Origin: Halocatena marina
GTDB lineage: Archaea > Halobacteriota > Halobacteria > Halobacteriales > Haloarculaceae
Direction: 5' to 3'
Assembly (NCBI RefSeq): GCF_025913575.1
Contig: NZ_CP109785.1
Span: 3,038,001-3,102,000, forward strand
DNA length: 64,000 nucleotides
Shown here one piece after another: positions 46,790-56,473 of this stretch. The notes below the pieces were generated by a model. It ran no database searches. It was not told the DNA's origin and was given only the letters and a program-made list of their open reading frames with translations. Numbering within the stretch: the first letter of the stretch is position 1; each line of letters starts with the position of its first letter. The position numbers were made by a program, and so were the translations under genes.

Positions 46790-48058
46790 TACCATTGGTT
46801 GTGGTTCCGAGTAGAAAGTTCTAACGAATACCATCACAGATCGCCCAAAGAGAAACCCTCACGGTTGTCGAATGATTGCAGAGGGTCGAGAAACGTTCGG
46901 AGGTCAAACCCAATTGGTCGGGGGTAGGGTCTCCGTATCGTGTGCTCGCTCGATGATCGGTTGTGAGTAGAGAGTACGACTGCGATACGACACAGCAGAG
47001 GATCGGAGGAAAATCAGCACGGTCATCGGTTCAGCGCATTACAACGGTACGCGTGTAATTAAACACACTCGAAACGAAAGGCTAATTCGACCCGAGAACA
47101 GTGCTTGATCGGTGTCTACCAGTTGGTTGGCGCTCCATCACAGATTCTTTACTGCTGTCTCCGGCTGGATTGGTAATCGAATGGGAGTACGACACCCAAC
47201 AAAAGAGTAAATAAATTCATACCGATAATAACAACTCTTCTCAGAGCAATTCTCTCGCTATATACGGAATAAATTATACATTCGTGCTATTCAATGCTGA
47301 ATATTATTGGCGGTGTGGTGTCGTACAGTTCCGACAGCACGACTCTCTTCGGACTCGTATTACCGCGCGGTATACACACTCACATCTGCTTCGATCGGTG
47401 AAAGAAGGGCTTCACAAGTATTTTCAACATCTAAGATGCCGTAATAAAATATACCGAGTTTTCTGCTCTGTCTCTTTCGTCCTGATGTCCATTGCGATGC
47501 AGAGGTGTGATTCAGCAATATACACATAACAAAATATCATAATAAAGTCAGATAGTACGGTATCGAATAGGTGAGATCCATCGTAAAGTGATGAGATAGA
47601 AGTCGAAGAGTCGCCTAAAAGCAGTCGTACCGTGTGATGAGCCGCCTATCGAAAATATAAATTCTAGATGTAAAGGATAAGCAGTAATTAAGTAAGAGTG
47701 AGAGTTCTCATCAATGCGGGAACGAACAACACAAGAGCAGCAGTGTGATTTCTACATCGTCGATGTATTTACAAACAAGCCGCTTACAGGGAATCCACTG
47801 CGTGATAGTCGGACGATTCAGTACAAATACTTTTATTGACTAAAATTTAACATATCGTTTCAGTATATACGGTATACTACGAAATACAATCATTTATTTG
47901 AAGTAAGGCGTTGTTATGCAGACGATCTGTGGCAAATATCGTTCGAGCAATTCGAGGAAGTCAACTCTAGACCGACCGTTGGGATGGCTCAGTCGTCGAA
48001 CGAAGAATCATCAGAGCGTGATGGTGGGATTCATCTATCGTGTGCGTGAAGACGACTC
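46790..48058. other. long AT-rich region holding a phzF remnant
   Basis: About 1.27 kb between the HTH gene and the DUF2332 gene. It contains the phzF fragment (47714-47839), a GTG-started 37-codon frame (47101-47214) with a protein-like end, and otherwise AT-rich sequence without motifs. I see no full IS terminal repeats. It looks like decayed accessory DNA. Confidence 0.55.
47714..47839 (+). pseudogene. N-terminal fragment of a PhzF-family isomerase gene
   Basis: From the ATG at 47714 the translation carries CDFYIVDVFTNKPLTGNPL, which is the first beta strand and glycine loop of the PhzF/diaminopimelate-epimerase-like fold (family pattern FxxVDVFTxxPFxGNPxAV). After GNPL the match ends abruptly and the frame stops at TGA 12 codons later. 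The remaining ~250 residues of the family are missing, so this is a truncated pseudogene; the cause of the break is not visible. Confidence 0.7.
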
Positions 48059-49111
48059 ATGAGTGAAGCCGCTGGTGAGTTTCAGCAGTTCGCAGCGCAG
48101 GAATCTCGTGGTTCGTCACCACTCTATGCCCACCTCTCAAGAGAAATCTGCGAAGATCCCGAACTGCTTGCGCTTGCCGAGTGTGTTCCCACAGCTCAGC
48201 CGACGCCAAATCTATTGTTCGCTGCGGTCCAGTACCTGCTGTTCGAGACGCCGGAGCACCCACTCGCCTCGTACTATCCAAGTATCGCTGCGGATCCCTT
48301 GCCGGTTGATGATGAGACGTATCCGCTCTTTCGCGCGTTCTGTCTCGATAACAGGGATCAACTCCAGTCGATTCTCGGGACGCGGCGGGTCCAAACCAAC
48401 GCGGTGCGCCGTAGCGCGGTGTTACTGCCCGCGTTTGAATATTTGTTCCAGCGCACAAAGCGCACCCCGCTTGCGTTGCTCGAAATCGGTCCGAGTGCGG
48501 GGTTGAATCTCTGTTTGCACCAGTTCGGCTACGATTACGGAGACGCTGGCCGCTGTGGTGAGCAGACGGCAGCCGTCCAACTCAATTGCACTGTTCGCGG
48601 AGCGCTCGCTCCACCCCTTCCAACGACCATGCCGACCATCGGCTCTCGAATTGGGATTGACGTGCGGCCGCTCGATGTCAGTGCCGTCGAGGACAGTAAG
48701 TGGCTCCGAGCGTTGATATGGCCAGAACACACAAAGCGCCAGCAGCATCTCGCTTGCGCAATCGAGACTGCACAACGCGATCCACCGACACTCGTGGCGG
48801 GGGATGCAGTCGATCGCCTCGAAGCGGTCTGTTCACGCATTCCAACCGACGAAACCCTCTGTCTATTCAATACACACGCGTTGTATCAGTTCTCACAGAC
48901 GGCACGCGAGCAACTCCTCGATCGGATCACAGCACTCGGAAAACAGCGGGATCTCTTCTGGCTGTCGTGTGAGTACTCCCCGCGATTACTTGCGCCAGTT
49001 GCGCAGTTGCTCGCCTTCGAAAACGGTACTAAGAGCGCATCACTGTTGGCGATGTACCAATCACACGGCGAATGGATCGAGTGGATCGATGCGGCCTCGG
49101 GAGTTCGGTAA
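48059..49111 (+). CDS. DUF2332 family protein
   Basis: The 350-residue protein fits DUF2332: SSPLYAHLSREICEDPELLALA at the start, PNLLFAAVQYLLF, then LLEIGPSAGLNLCLHQFGYDYG, a methyltransferase-like glycine motif, and ALIWPEHTKRQQHLACAIE. The family's function is unknown; the LEIGPSAG motif suggests a SAM-fold relation, but methyl transfer has not been shown to my knowledge. It lies tail to tail with fumC. Confidence 0.85.
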   Translation: MSEAAGEFQQFAAQESRGSSPLYAHLSREICEDPELLALAECVPTAQPTPNLLFAAVQYLLFETPEHPLASYYPSIAADPLPVDDETYPLFRAFCLDNRDQLQSILGTRRVQTNAVRRSAVLLPAFEYLFQRTKRTPLALLEIGPSAGLNLCLHQFGYDYGDAGRCGEQTAAVQLNCTVRGALAPPLPTTMPTIGSRIGIDVRPLDVSAVEDSKWLRALIWPEHTKRQQHLACAIETAQRDPPTLVAGDAVDRLEAVCSRIPTDETLCLFNTHALYQFSQTAREQLLDRITALGKQRDLFWLSCEYSPRLLAPVAQLLAFENGTKSASLLAMYQSHGEWIEWIDAASGVR

Positions 49112-50521
49112 TCACTCGTCTCCGAGAATGCCCGGCTCGGTCATCTTCACTGGATCGAGCACTTGGTCGGCTTCCGCTTCGGTGAGATATCCCTTCTCGA
49201 CAGCGACTTCGCGGACGGTTTTCCCCTCTTTGAGTGCAGTCTTCCCGACTTCGGCGGCCTTATCGTAGCCGATACTCGGATTGAGCGCAGTTGCAAGCGC
49301 CATGCTCCGCTCAACCTGTTGTTCACAGTGTTCCCGATCGGCTTCGAGTGGGGCAATGAATCGCTCTGCGAACACACTGCTAGCGTTCGAGAGCAACTCG
49401 ACCGACTGGAGAACGTTGTGCGCGAGGACGGGCTTATAGAGGTTGAGGTCGATCTGTCCGTCCGCCGCGGCGACCGAGACTGCCGCGTCGTTACCGACAA
49501 CCTGCTTGTGGACCTGATTAACCGACTCGGCAACAACAGGGTTGATCTTCCCTGGCATGATCGAAGAGCCGGGTTGGTTTTCAGGCTGGTCAATTTCGCC
49601 CAATCCGTTCCGTGGTCCCGAAGCGAGCAGACGGAGATCGTTCGCGATCTTGTTCACCGAGCCAGCGACGACCCGGATCGCGCCGTGGATCTCGCTCATC
49701 GCGTCGTGGGCGGCTTGGGCCTCGAAGTGGTTGTCTGCCTCACGGAACGGAAGTCCCGTCTCCTCTGCGATATATTCAGCGGCGCGTGGTGGGAACTCAG
49801 GATCGGTGTTCAGGCCGGTTCCGACCGCTGTTCCACCGAGAGCGAGTTCTGCCAATCGTGGCGTGGCGTCTTCGAGGCGGGTAATTCCCTTCTCCACCTG
49901 CGCGCGGTAACCACCGAACTCCTGCCCGAGCCGGACCGGTGTCGCATCTTGTAGATGCGTGCGGCCGGTTTTTACGACATCGTCGAACTCCGTTTCTTTC
50001 GCCGCGAGTGCATCACGAAGCGCTTCGAGTGCGGGCAACAGATCGTCCTCGACGGCTTCGAGCGCAGCGATATGCATCGCGGTCGGGATAACGTCGTTGC
50101 TCGATTGGCCGAAGTTGACGTGATCGTTCGGATGTATCTCCCGTGAACCGATCGTCCCGCCGTAGCGCTCTGTTGCTCTGTTGGCGATGACTTCGTTTGC
50201 GTTCATATTCGAGGACGTGCCGCTCCCGGTCTGGAAGACATCGACGGGGAACTGATCGTCGTGTTCGCCATCGATGACCTCGTCCGCAGCCTCGATGATA
50301 CAGTCCGCTTTGTCGGTGGCAATGTGATCCAAATCGCGGTTCGCCCGTGCAGCCGACTTTTTCACGATTCCGAGCGCGCGGATGAAGCGCCGACCGAACG
50401 TGACGGAGCTGATCGGAAAGTTCTCGACTGCCCGCTGAGTCTGTGCGCCCCAATATGCGTCTGCTGGGACCTCTACCTCACCAAGACTGTCTCGCTCGAT
50501 TCGATAACCCTGATCGCTCAT
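49112..50521 (-). CDS. fumC: fumarate hydratase, class II
   Basis: This TCA-cycle enzyme of 469 residues hydrates fumarate to malate. Conserved regions are TGSGTSSNMNANEVIANRA, GRTHLQDATPVRLGQEFGGY, and the signature GSSIMPGKINPVVAESVNQV, which bears the catalytic Ser. It is intact and of usual length. ATG at 50521 (MSDQGYRIERDSLG) is preferred over an upstream ATG that adds 16 unrelated residues. Confidence 0.95.
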   Translation of the reverse strand: MSDQGYRIERDSLGEVEVPADAYWGAQTQRAVENFPISSVTFGRRFIRALGIVKKSAARANRDLDHIATDKADCIIEAADEVIDGEHDDQFPVDVFQTGSGTSSNMNANEVIANRATERYGGTIGSREIHPNDHVNFGQSSNDVIPTAMHIAALEAVEDDLLPALEALRDALAAKETEFDDVVKTGRTHLQDATPVRLGQEFGGYRAQVEKGITRLEDATPRLAELALGGTAVGTGLNTDPEFPPRAAEYIAEETGLPFREADNHFEAQAAHDAMSEIHGAIRVVAGSVNKIANDLRLLASGPRNGLGEIDQPENQPGSSIMPGKINPVVAESVNQVHKQVVGNDAAVSVAAADGQIDLNLYKPVLAHNVLQSVELLSNASSVFAERFIAPLEADREHCEQQVERSMALATALNPSIGYDKAAEVGKTALKEGKTVREVAVEKGYLTEAEADQVLDPVKMTEPGILGDE

Positions 50522-50667
50522 GTACGTGAACTCTCTTCTCGAACAAGCGTAAAACCCATCGAAAGCCATCGGCGACCGATCTCACCTACGATTTGATCAC
50601 CATTTATTGGTCCATCGGTGTCCATTCACCAGAAAGCATTTATAAAGATAGGACCACCTTCGAGTTA

Positions 50668-50686
50668 TGTCACAGAGATGGTGACA
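50668..50686. repeat. inverted repeat between fumC and the PGF-CTERM protein gene
   Basis: TGTCAC (50668-50673) and GTGACA (50681-50686) are perfect inverted copies with a 7-bp spacer in the 264-bp divergent gap. A TATA-like TTTATAAAG lies ~30 bp to the left (about 50640), toward fumC. Operator-like; the binding protein is unknown. Confidence 0.4.
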
Positions 50687-50785
50687 AAACGAAGTGAAAA
50701 CGGGTGATTATCTATTCATCTACTTATTTATAATTCGAATCGGAGAACGGGCAAAAGTGTCTGACGAAACAGGGATAGTAAGAGT

Positions 50786-52474
50786 ATGACGGATACAACG
50801 ACCACAATACGTAGTCAGATCCTTACAACAATAGTGACGTGTTCGGTCTTTGTTGGAGCGATCGTGGTGGGATTGCTCGTTGTCGTCGCAAGCGTTGGAA
50901 GTGTGAGTGCTATCGCCACGCACGATAGTGAATCATTCGTGACTAATGACGTCACCGAAGCGAACAGCGACGCTATCGATGCTACGATGGATGTCGGGGG
51001 GAATGTAACCGTCCAGTCCCTCACGTCGGATACTCAGGGGACACTGACGATCCAAACAGCCCCATCATCCAGTTCATTGGATACAGTCACCAACGTTTCT
51101 GCAGCTGCTGTGGATGACCAGACGATCGCCATCGATGACGCTCTGATCCTCCGTCTGTCGTCGACGGAGCTGTCGAACGCGATCGCTTCGGGTAACGGAT
51201 CGTCGGGCACCAACGCCGAACGGCTTCTCGAGCTGGAACAGTCCGGCGACATCGACATCGACATCACACAGACAAATGACGACGACGCCAAGAGACTCGA
51301 CCTCGGGGCAACGGTGGAGAACGGCGGACTCAAAGTACTCCACGCAGGAAGTGTTCTGTATATTGTCATCGACACAGAGCGGGCGGAGTTCAAGCGCGGA
51401 GAGCAGACAGTCGATGCAGCGCCAGATGATCAGTTCGAAGTGACCGTTACCGGAAACGAGACGTCGGTGTCAGCGGATTTCGAGATTGAACCACGGGCAG
51501 CGTCGTTCGATACCACAGACGATCAGGGAACGATCGCTGTCAAAGCAGAAACCAACCAAACAGTATCTGGGGAGACAACCGTGGCTCCGGGGACGTACCT
51601 CACAATTCGGGCGCAATCAGACAAACGATCTTCGTTCGTTATTACACGGACGACGTCGGTGGAGTCTGACGGAACATTCGATCTCGATTTCGACTTTACC
51701 AACGTCACGAAAGGGACGTCATTCGATCTAACAATTCCGAATCAAGGATTCGAAGACAACGCATCAACCGCAGGAATTGTACAACGGCCATCGACTGCTT
51801 CGGTGAGCGTCAACAATCAGAATATCGGAGCGAACGAGACACAGACCATCGTTGTCAGGTCTGTTAATCTCTCCGAGGGTGGGTTCATAACGGTGCACGA
51901 TCGGTCGTTCTTCGATACCGAGAACGAGACAAAGCCAGCACAAAGTCTTCGAGGGGCCAAATATATTAGACCTGGTCTACAGAACAACACATCAATTGAG
52001 CTTGATATTCCATATAAACGCAGCGGTACGGTTGTCGTTGTTCCGTACCACGATACGAATGGAAACCATGAATTGGACATCACGACCGGAGACGAGCCAT
52101 ACGTAGGGGCCGACGGTGGGCCGATCGCCAACTCGGCGAACGCGTCTGTCGGAGACGGAATCGGACAAGGAACGACCACAGAGCTTGATCCCCAGAATGA
52201 GACGGTGCCGTCTGTGCCGTCGCCGGTCAATGGCACAGACGATTATGCCCTCCCGAATGGGAGTGATGGAACGGGCACTCACGCACTCGACGGCGCAACC
52301 GGATCGAACGAAGACGGCGAAAGAGGGGACGAATCGAATATCGGTAACAAGAAAACGACGCTCAAAGCCGATGGAACCACAGAAACAGATGGTCCCGGAT
52401 TCGGACTCGCTGCGGGAGTCGTAGCTATCGGCGTGATAACGTTGCTTTCAGCCCACAGAACGCGAGAGAACTGA
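50786..52474 (+). CDS. surface protein with DUF7282 domain and PGF-CTERM sorting signal
   Basis: The 562-residue protein has an N-terminal signal/hydrophobic segment (residues ~10-42) and a Thr/Ser/Asp-rich extracellular part with surface-domain-like strands (BGTF-type). A DUF7282-like domain follows around 360-450 (EGGFITVHDRSFF, VVVVPYHDTNGNHELD). A C-terminal PGF-CTERM signal (TDGPGFGLAAG, hydrophobic helix, then RTREN) ends the chain. Such proteins are cut by archaeosortase A and attached to lipid. The artA gene follows after 107 bp on the same strand. Confidence 0.85.
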   Translation: MTDTTTTIRSQILTTIVTCSVFVGAIVVGLLVVVASVGSVSAIATHDSESFVTNDVTEANSDAIDATMDVGGNVTVQSLTSDTQGTLTIQTAPSSSSLDTVTNVSAAAVDDQTIAIDDALILRLSSTELSNAIASGNGSSGTNAERLLELEQSGDIDIDITQTNDDDAKRLDLGATVENGGLKVLHAGSVLYIVIDTERAEFKRGEQTVDAAPDDQFEVTVTGNETSVSADFEIEPRAASFDTTDDQGTIAVKAETNQTVSGETTVAPGTYLTIRAQSDKRSSFVITRTTSVESDGTFDLDFDFTNVTKGTSFDLTIPNQGFEDNASTAGIVQRPSTASVSVNNQNIGANETQTIVVRSVNLSEGGFITVHDRSFFDTENETKPAQSLRGAKYIRPGLQNNTSIELDIPYKRSGTVVVVPYHDTNGNHELDITTGDEPYVGADGGPIANSANASVGDGIGQGTTTELDPQNETVPSVPSPVNGTDDYALPNGSDGTGTHALDGATGSNEDGERGDESNIGNKKTTLKADGTTETDGPGFGLAAGVVAIGVITLLSAHRTREN

Positions 52475-52581
52475 ATTGACATCACTCCAGCTTGTCCGAC
52501 CATGTCACAATACCAGAGCGTTTCTTCGTGTCATTATTCGACGCACAATAGCTATGCGTTCTCTGGTTCATGTGGTAACTG

Positions 52582-53511
52582 ATGGTTGAGTCGTTGTTTC
52601 GCGTGCTTGATTGGGCCCAACAGTTCTCTGATCCGTTGGCATGGTTGGTGCTTGCTGCTTTCCTCGGTGGCGCAGCACTCGAATACGTGGGGCGAGACAG
52701 TGCTCGAACGCTCACTGTTGTGGCGTGGATCCTGTTCGCTGCGTTTTGGTTTTCGTTGATCCACCACTACCTCATCGATTCGAAGAGTATCATCGAAGGC
52801 ATCGGTAGTATTATCGCAGTCCCAGCAAGCGTCTACACGGGATATCTCCTCTTGCGCGGTCGGGATTCGCTTTTCGTTCTTTCCCGAGCTATTGCCGCCA
52901 TGGGGCTCATTTTCCTGCCATTCGAGGCGATCCCTATGTTGACAACGGGATTGATCGAGATCGTAACTCATCAGACAGAGCTCCTAATGGGAGTGTTTGG
53001 GCAGACTGCGCCCGCAGATTATCGTGTTGTTAGTGGTGCAGTCGTCGGACGCCCGGATCGCAGGAGCACATTCCTGTTTGTCGCAGAGAACGGCCATCGG
53101 CTAACGTATACGATTCGTATTGCCTGTACAGGACTCGGGAGCATGGCTATCATTGGCGGCCTCATCGCCGCCGTTCGTGCTCCACTCGCACAAAAATTCC
53201 GCGCGCTTTCGGTGTCGCTGCCCGTGATCTATGCGCTCAATCTCGTTCGCAACACATTTATTGGGCTTACGTTCGGCCAGCAACGCCTCCATATCGCTCC
53301 GGATCTCATTCTGGGGCTGTTTTCTGCCACCGACCCCTACAGAGTGTCGTACTTCATCGCTGATCGTATCCTCGCTCAGAGTCTCTCGGTCGTCGCACTT
53401 GTTGGAATTACGTGGCTCGTCGTCCGCGAACTCCCAGTCGCACTGGTCGTCGTCGAGGACCTCCTCTACATGGTGACCGGAACCGAGTACGACTTGCACG
53501 CGATCAATTGA
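52582..53511 (+). CDS. artA: archaeosortase A
   Basis: This polytopic membrane enzyme of 309 residues processes PGF-CTERM proteins and links them to membrane lipid. The catalytic Cys182 is in RIACTGLGSMAI, Arg223 in LNLVRNTFIG and Arg262 in SYFIADRILAQ. The Cys-to-Arg and Arg-to-Arg spacings (41 and 39) agree with the residues known from Haloferax volcanii ArtA (C173, R214, R253). About eight hydrophobic helices surround them. At least two likely substrates are encoded nearby (50786 and 58459). Confidence 0.94.
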   Translation: MVESLFRVLDWAQQFSDPLAWLVLAAFLGGAALEYVGRDSARTLTVVAWILFAAFWFSLIHHYLIDSKSIIEGIGSIIAVPASVYTGYLLLRGRDSLFVLSRAIAAMGLIFLPFEAIPMLTTGLIEIVTHQTELLMGVFGQTAPADYRVVSGAVVGRPDRRSTFLFVAENGHRLTYTIRIACTGLGSMAIIGGLIAAVRAPLAQKFRALSVSLPVIYALNLVRNTFIGLTFGQQRLHIAPDLILGLFSATDPYRVSYFIADRILAQSLSVVALVGITWLVVRELPVALVVVEDLLYMVTGTEYDLHAIN

Positions 53512-53518
53512 GGACGGC

Positions 53519-54310
53519 TCAATCGAGCGTTGGCAGGAGGCCCACCGGTGCGCCTGCGAGTTCTCGTAGTGCGTCGCTTTCCATGTGGTGGAGATCCCCC
53601 GGAATGACGAGCAAGTGGAGAGGAGCACCGAAGTTGTGGTCTGCGAGCACAGAGAGACTATCTGCTTCAATAACGGGATCGGAACTCCCAGCACGACAGA
53701 CCGCAACGGCAAGCGTCCCGTCATCATCCTCAGTCTCGTACGCCGACGAGAGCAACGCAGCAGCGGTATCAGCGGTCATGTACTCACCTCGGTCTGCTTT
53801 GATATCCAGATAGACGAGCGTGTGCAGACCGCGCTCGCGGTTGTCGTCGATGGTGTCGATAACGCTTTGTGGGACACTGTCTCCGCCGTGAGCGTACGGG
53901 AACGGAAGCGTCGTGGCCTTTCCGAATCGGTAGTTCTGCAGCCCAGTTAGTGAGCTTGCTGCCGATGCGGCCGTGGTCCCGTGGATGATTCGGGTGTCGA
54001 TATTTCGTGCTGTGGCTCGGAGACGGAGATCGACGTGTGTGGTCGAAATCATCGGATCGCCCCCGGTGAGAAAGACGACCTGTTCGGTTTCCGCAGCGTC
54101 GAGAATCGAACCTGGTTCCTGTTCGATGCCTGCGCGTTCGCGCACCTCAATCGAGACATCGTGATACGATTCGAGTTTTTCGATGGTGGTTCCGGCGAGT
54201 TGGCTGGTGTAAAATTCCGCAACAACGTGATCCGCACCGGCGAGCGCCTCCCGTCCCTCGACGGTGATCGAGCGCTCGTCGAACAAACCGAGACCGACGA
54301 ACGTGAGCAT
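53519..54310 (-). CDS. dph5: diphthine synthase
   Basis: The 263-residue tetrapyrrole-methylase-fold enzyme methylates the modified histidine of elongation factor 2. It begins MLTFVGLGLFDERSITVEG; VFLTGGDPMISTTHVDLRLR is the conserved donor-site loop, and HGTTAASAASSLTGLQNYRFG is typical. Intact, usual length. Divergent from trm5 and converging with artA. Confidence 0.95.
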   Translation of the reverse strand: MLTFVGLGLFDERSITVEGREALAGADHVVAEFYTSQLAGTTIEKLESYHDVSIEVRERAGIEQEPGSILDAAETEQVVFLTGGDPMISTTHVDLRLRATARNIDTRIIHGTTAASAASSLTGLQNYRFGKATTLPFPYAHGGDSVPQSVIDTIDDNRERGLHTLVYLDIKADRGEYMTADTAAALLSSAYETEDDDGTLAVAVCRAGSSDPVIEADSLSVLADHNFGAPLHLLVIPGDLHHMESDALRELAGAPVGLLPTLD

Positions 54311-54436
54311 GGACGAACTGCGTGACCGACCGGGTTAAAGAAAGCGAACGGCAGACGGGGTGATAGATACTACTGCGAGGAACGAGTAGTTGGGTCGAAG
54401 CGTCAGACTTAGCCTCGCTGGACGGTGATCACGCTC

Positions 54437-55399
54437 ATGGTTGAGGTCCCCTGTGTCCGCGTTCGACCCTCGGAGGGCGAATCGACTCGACGAGCACTTG
54501 CTGGGGGTGAATTCTTGCATCCGAGCTATGAGATCACAGTTGTAGACGGATGGCTCTACATCCCTGTCGTGGATGCGCCCGACGACTACACTGTCGTCGT
54601 TCGAGACGCTCCCGAGCGCAATCGCCAGACGATGCCCAGCGATATCCTTGGATACGAGCCGAGTTACGAACGACTCGGCGAACTCGCAATCCTCGATGAA
54701 GACGACCCAGAGCGAGCACGAGAGATCGCCGACGCGCTCTGTTCCTCAGACCTTCCCATCGAAAGCACCGTCAACCGAGCGTCGAAGGTGAAAGGTGACC
54801 TCCGCGTGCGCGAGTGGGACGTGCTCGCTGGCGATACAAACACAATTCACCGCGAGTATGGCAACGAATTCGCACTCGATGTCGCGCAAGTGTACTTCTC
54901 ACCACGGCTCGCAACTGAACGCCACCGCGTTGTCGAACAAGTTCAGGGAGAAGAGCAGTTCATCGACATGTTCGCTGGTGTTGGTCCGTTTGTCGTCCCC
55001 GCCGCAGCACGTGGCGCGAAAACGGTGGGTGTGGATCTCAACCCGGCAGCGATCGAGTTTCTCCGGGAGAACGCCCGTCGGAATGGCGTCGAAGAACGTG
55101 TTACGGCCATTCACGCCGACGTACGAGAGATCGCGTACGACGATTGGGCAGATCGACTCGTGATGAACCTCCCGCACAGCGCAAACGAGTTCCTCGAGAC
55201 GGCTGTCCGGCTGGCGGGTGATGAGTGTGTGCTCCACTACTACGATATCCAACACGAAGACGACCCGTTTGGACCCGGTGAGCGAGCGATTCGGGACGCA
55301 GCGTCGGAGTACGACGTCAGTGTCGAAACACAGCACACGGTGCGATCGTACGCTCCACACGAAGTGAACGTCTGTCTCGATGTCCGACTGATGCGGTGA
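54437..55399 (+). CDS. trm5: tRNA (guanine37-N1)-methyltransferase Trm5
   Basis: This 320-residue class I methyltransferase makes m1G37. It begins VEVPCVRVRPSEGEST, has GYEPSYERLGELAIL and KGDLRVREWDVLAGDTNT in the D2 part, then the SAM-binding FIDMFAGVGPFVVPAA and the catalytic NLP motif (VMNLPHSANEFLE). Length without the D1 domain fits the compact archaeal type. Start ATG at 54437 is preferred; an earlier ATG adds four residues. Confidence 0.93.
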   Translation: MVEVPCVRVRPSEGESTRRALAGGEFLHPSYEITVVDGWLYIPVVDAPDDYTVVVRDAPERNRQTMPSDILGYEPSYERLGELAILDEDDPERAREIADALCSSDLPIESTVNRASKVKGDLRVREWDVLAGDTNTIHREYGNEFALDVAQVYFSPRLATERHRVVEQVQGEEQFIDMFAGVGPFVVPAAARGAKTVGVDLNPAAIEFLRENARRNGVEERVTAIHADVREIAYDDWADRLVMNLPHSANEFLETAVRLAGDECVLHYYDIQHEDDPFGPGERAIRDAASEYDVSVETQHTVRSYAPHEVNVCLDVRLMR

Positions 55400-55438
55400 C
55401 TGAGATTTCGACGCTGTGGCGACCCAATTCCTGAGTTG

Positions 55439-55600
55439 ATGAAAGAACTCATCGCAGGGGTTCTCTTGATTGCCAGTGGTATTCGTTCATCGAAGGATCC
55501 ACTACCGAAACGCAATACGTAGCAGTGTGGGCTTGTTCTTGGTGTTTTTCTCGGGAGCCTTGTCTCGCTGCTCGAAGTGGTTACGGAGATCACGTCATAG
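55439..55600 (+). pseudogene. small two-helix membrane protein interrupted by TAG
   Basis: Downstream of trm5 one frame reads MKELIAGVLLIASGI, then TAG at 55520-55522, then CGLVLGVFLGSLVSLLEVV and TGA-type stop TAG at 55598-55600. The two hydrophobic stretches in the same frame, separated by a single TAG, look like a 53-codon two-helix protein with one nonsense mutation. Chance is possible because the piece is short. Confidence 0.4.
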
Positions 55601-55779
55601 AATCCAACAGATTCGGCCTGACACACAGACTGCGGTACGATGTTGTTTCAGGAACATCAAATGTACCCTTCCTGAATGTGGCACAATGCTCCGCAGGTAA
55701 ACATCAATTCTACCAAATCGCAGCAAAGATTGTATACTGTATAGAGCTTCTATGCATTTGATAAAGTAATTCCGTACAA

Positions 55780-55852
55780 AGCCAGTGGAGGGATTTGAAC
55801 CCTCGGCCTAATCCTTACGAAGGATTCGCTCTGCCGGCTGAGCTACACTGGC
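55780..55852 (-). tRNA. tRNA-Thr, anticodon CGT
   Basis: On the minus strand the acceptor GCCAGTG pairs with CACTGGC. The anticodon stem AATCC/GGATT holds loop TTCGTAA (anticodon CGT), and the T arm GAGGG-TTCAAAT-CCCTC is perfect. The discriminator T at 55780 fits haloarchaeal tRNA-Thr. No intron and no encoded CCA. Confidence 0.95.
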
Positions 55853-56077
55853 GCGTTTGTACACCACCGACAGTTACTATTCGATCCAAGAGCAGTATAA
55901 GGATTCCGGAGTGCACTCGCCGTCGGGAGACGAACGCATTGCACACTATCAAACACTCTCCATCAACGTTGCTGATGATGATCCCGAGAAGAATGAGGAG
56001 GAATACGAGCAACGTGACAAACAGGAAAAACCGATCGGCAGTGCTCATAGGAGCCATCACGAGTACCTCTTTCGAAG

Positions 56078-56329
56078 TCAGTGGATCCGTCGACTGCTGT
56101 CGGCGTGAGCAGGTGGCGATTGGTCGGATTCGATCGCCTCCGTTAGAATTGAGGCAAGCGTTTTAACAGCCTGTTCGTGCTCCTGTTTCGGATGATACAC
56201 CGCTGTCGGTGACGTATCGAGTGTCCGGTACGATGTGAGCTCCTCATCGGAGAGATCACCTCGGGTTTGCATCACAACGCACACTCGATCGAGCAGCCCG
56301 TGGAGATAGATGAAATCTTGCTTTCTCAC
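56078..56329 (-). CDS. UPF0058 family protein
   Basis: The 83-residue protein starts MRKQDFIYLHGLLDRV, the hallmark of archaeal UPF0058, and is helical throughout with an acidic, His-containing centre (VYHPKQEHEQAVKTLASIL). Role unknown. It lies alone upstream of tRNA-Thr on the same strand. Confidence 0.9.
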   Translation of the reverse strand: MRKQDFIYLHGLLDRVCVVMQTRGDLSDEELTSYRTLDTSPTAVYHPKQEHEQAVKTLASILTEAIESDQSPPAHADSSRRIH

Positions 56330-56473
56330 AATATTATCGCTACGTGTTCAACATTACTGAACACTCCGAGGGTCGTGTTACCTACCCACATATATCAATT
56401 CACACCAGTAGCGAGTTCACTTTCCGAAGCACACCAGACCCATCAGGGCCACAAGCGTCTTCACACAATTCGT

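Noticed and set aside
46861..46980. 33-codon frame starting MIAEGRETFGG
   Set aside because: Short, no conserved motif and no spacing to a promoter-like element; probably chance.
55815..56060. 81-codon minus-strand frame with a hydrophobic start
   Set aside because: It ends inside the tRNA-Thr gene, which makes a functional protein unlikely, although its first 35 residues look like a membrane helix.
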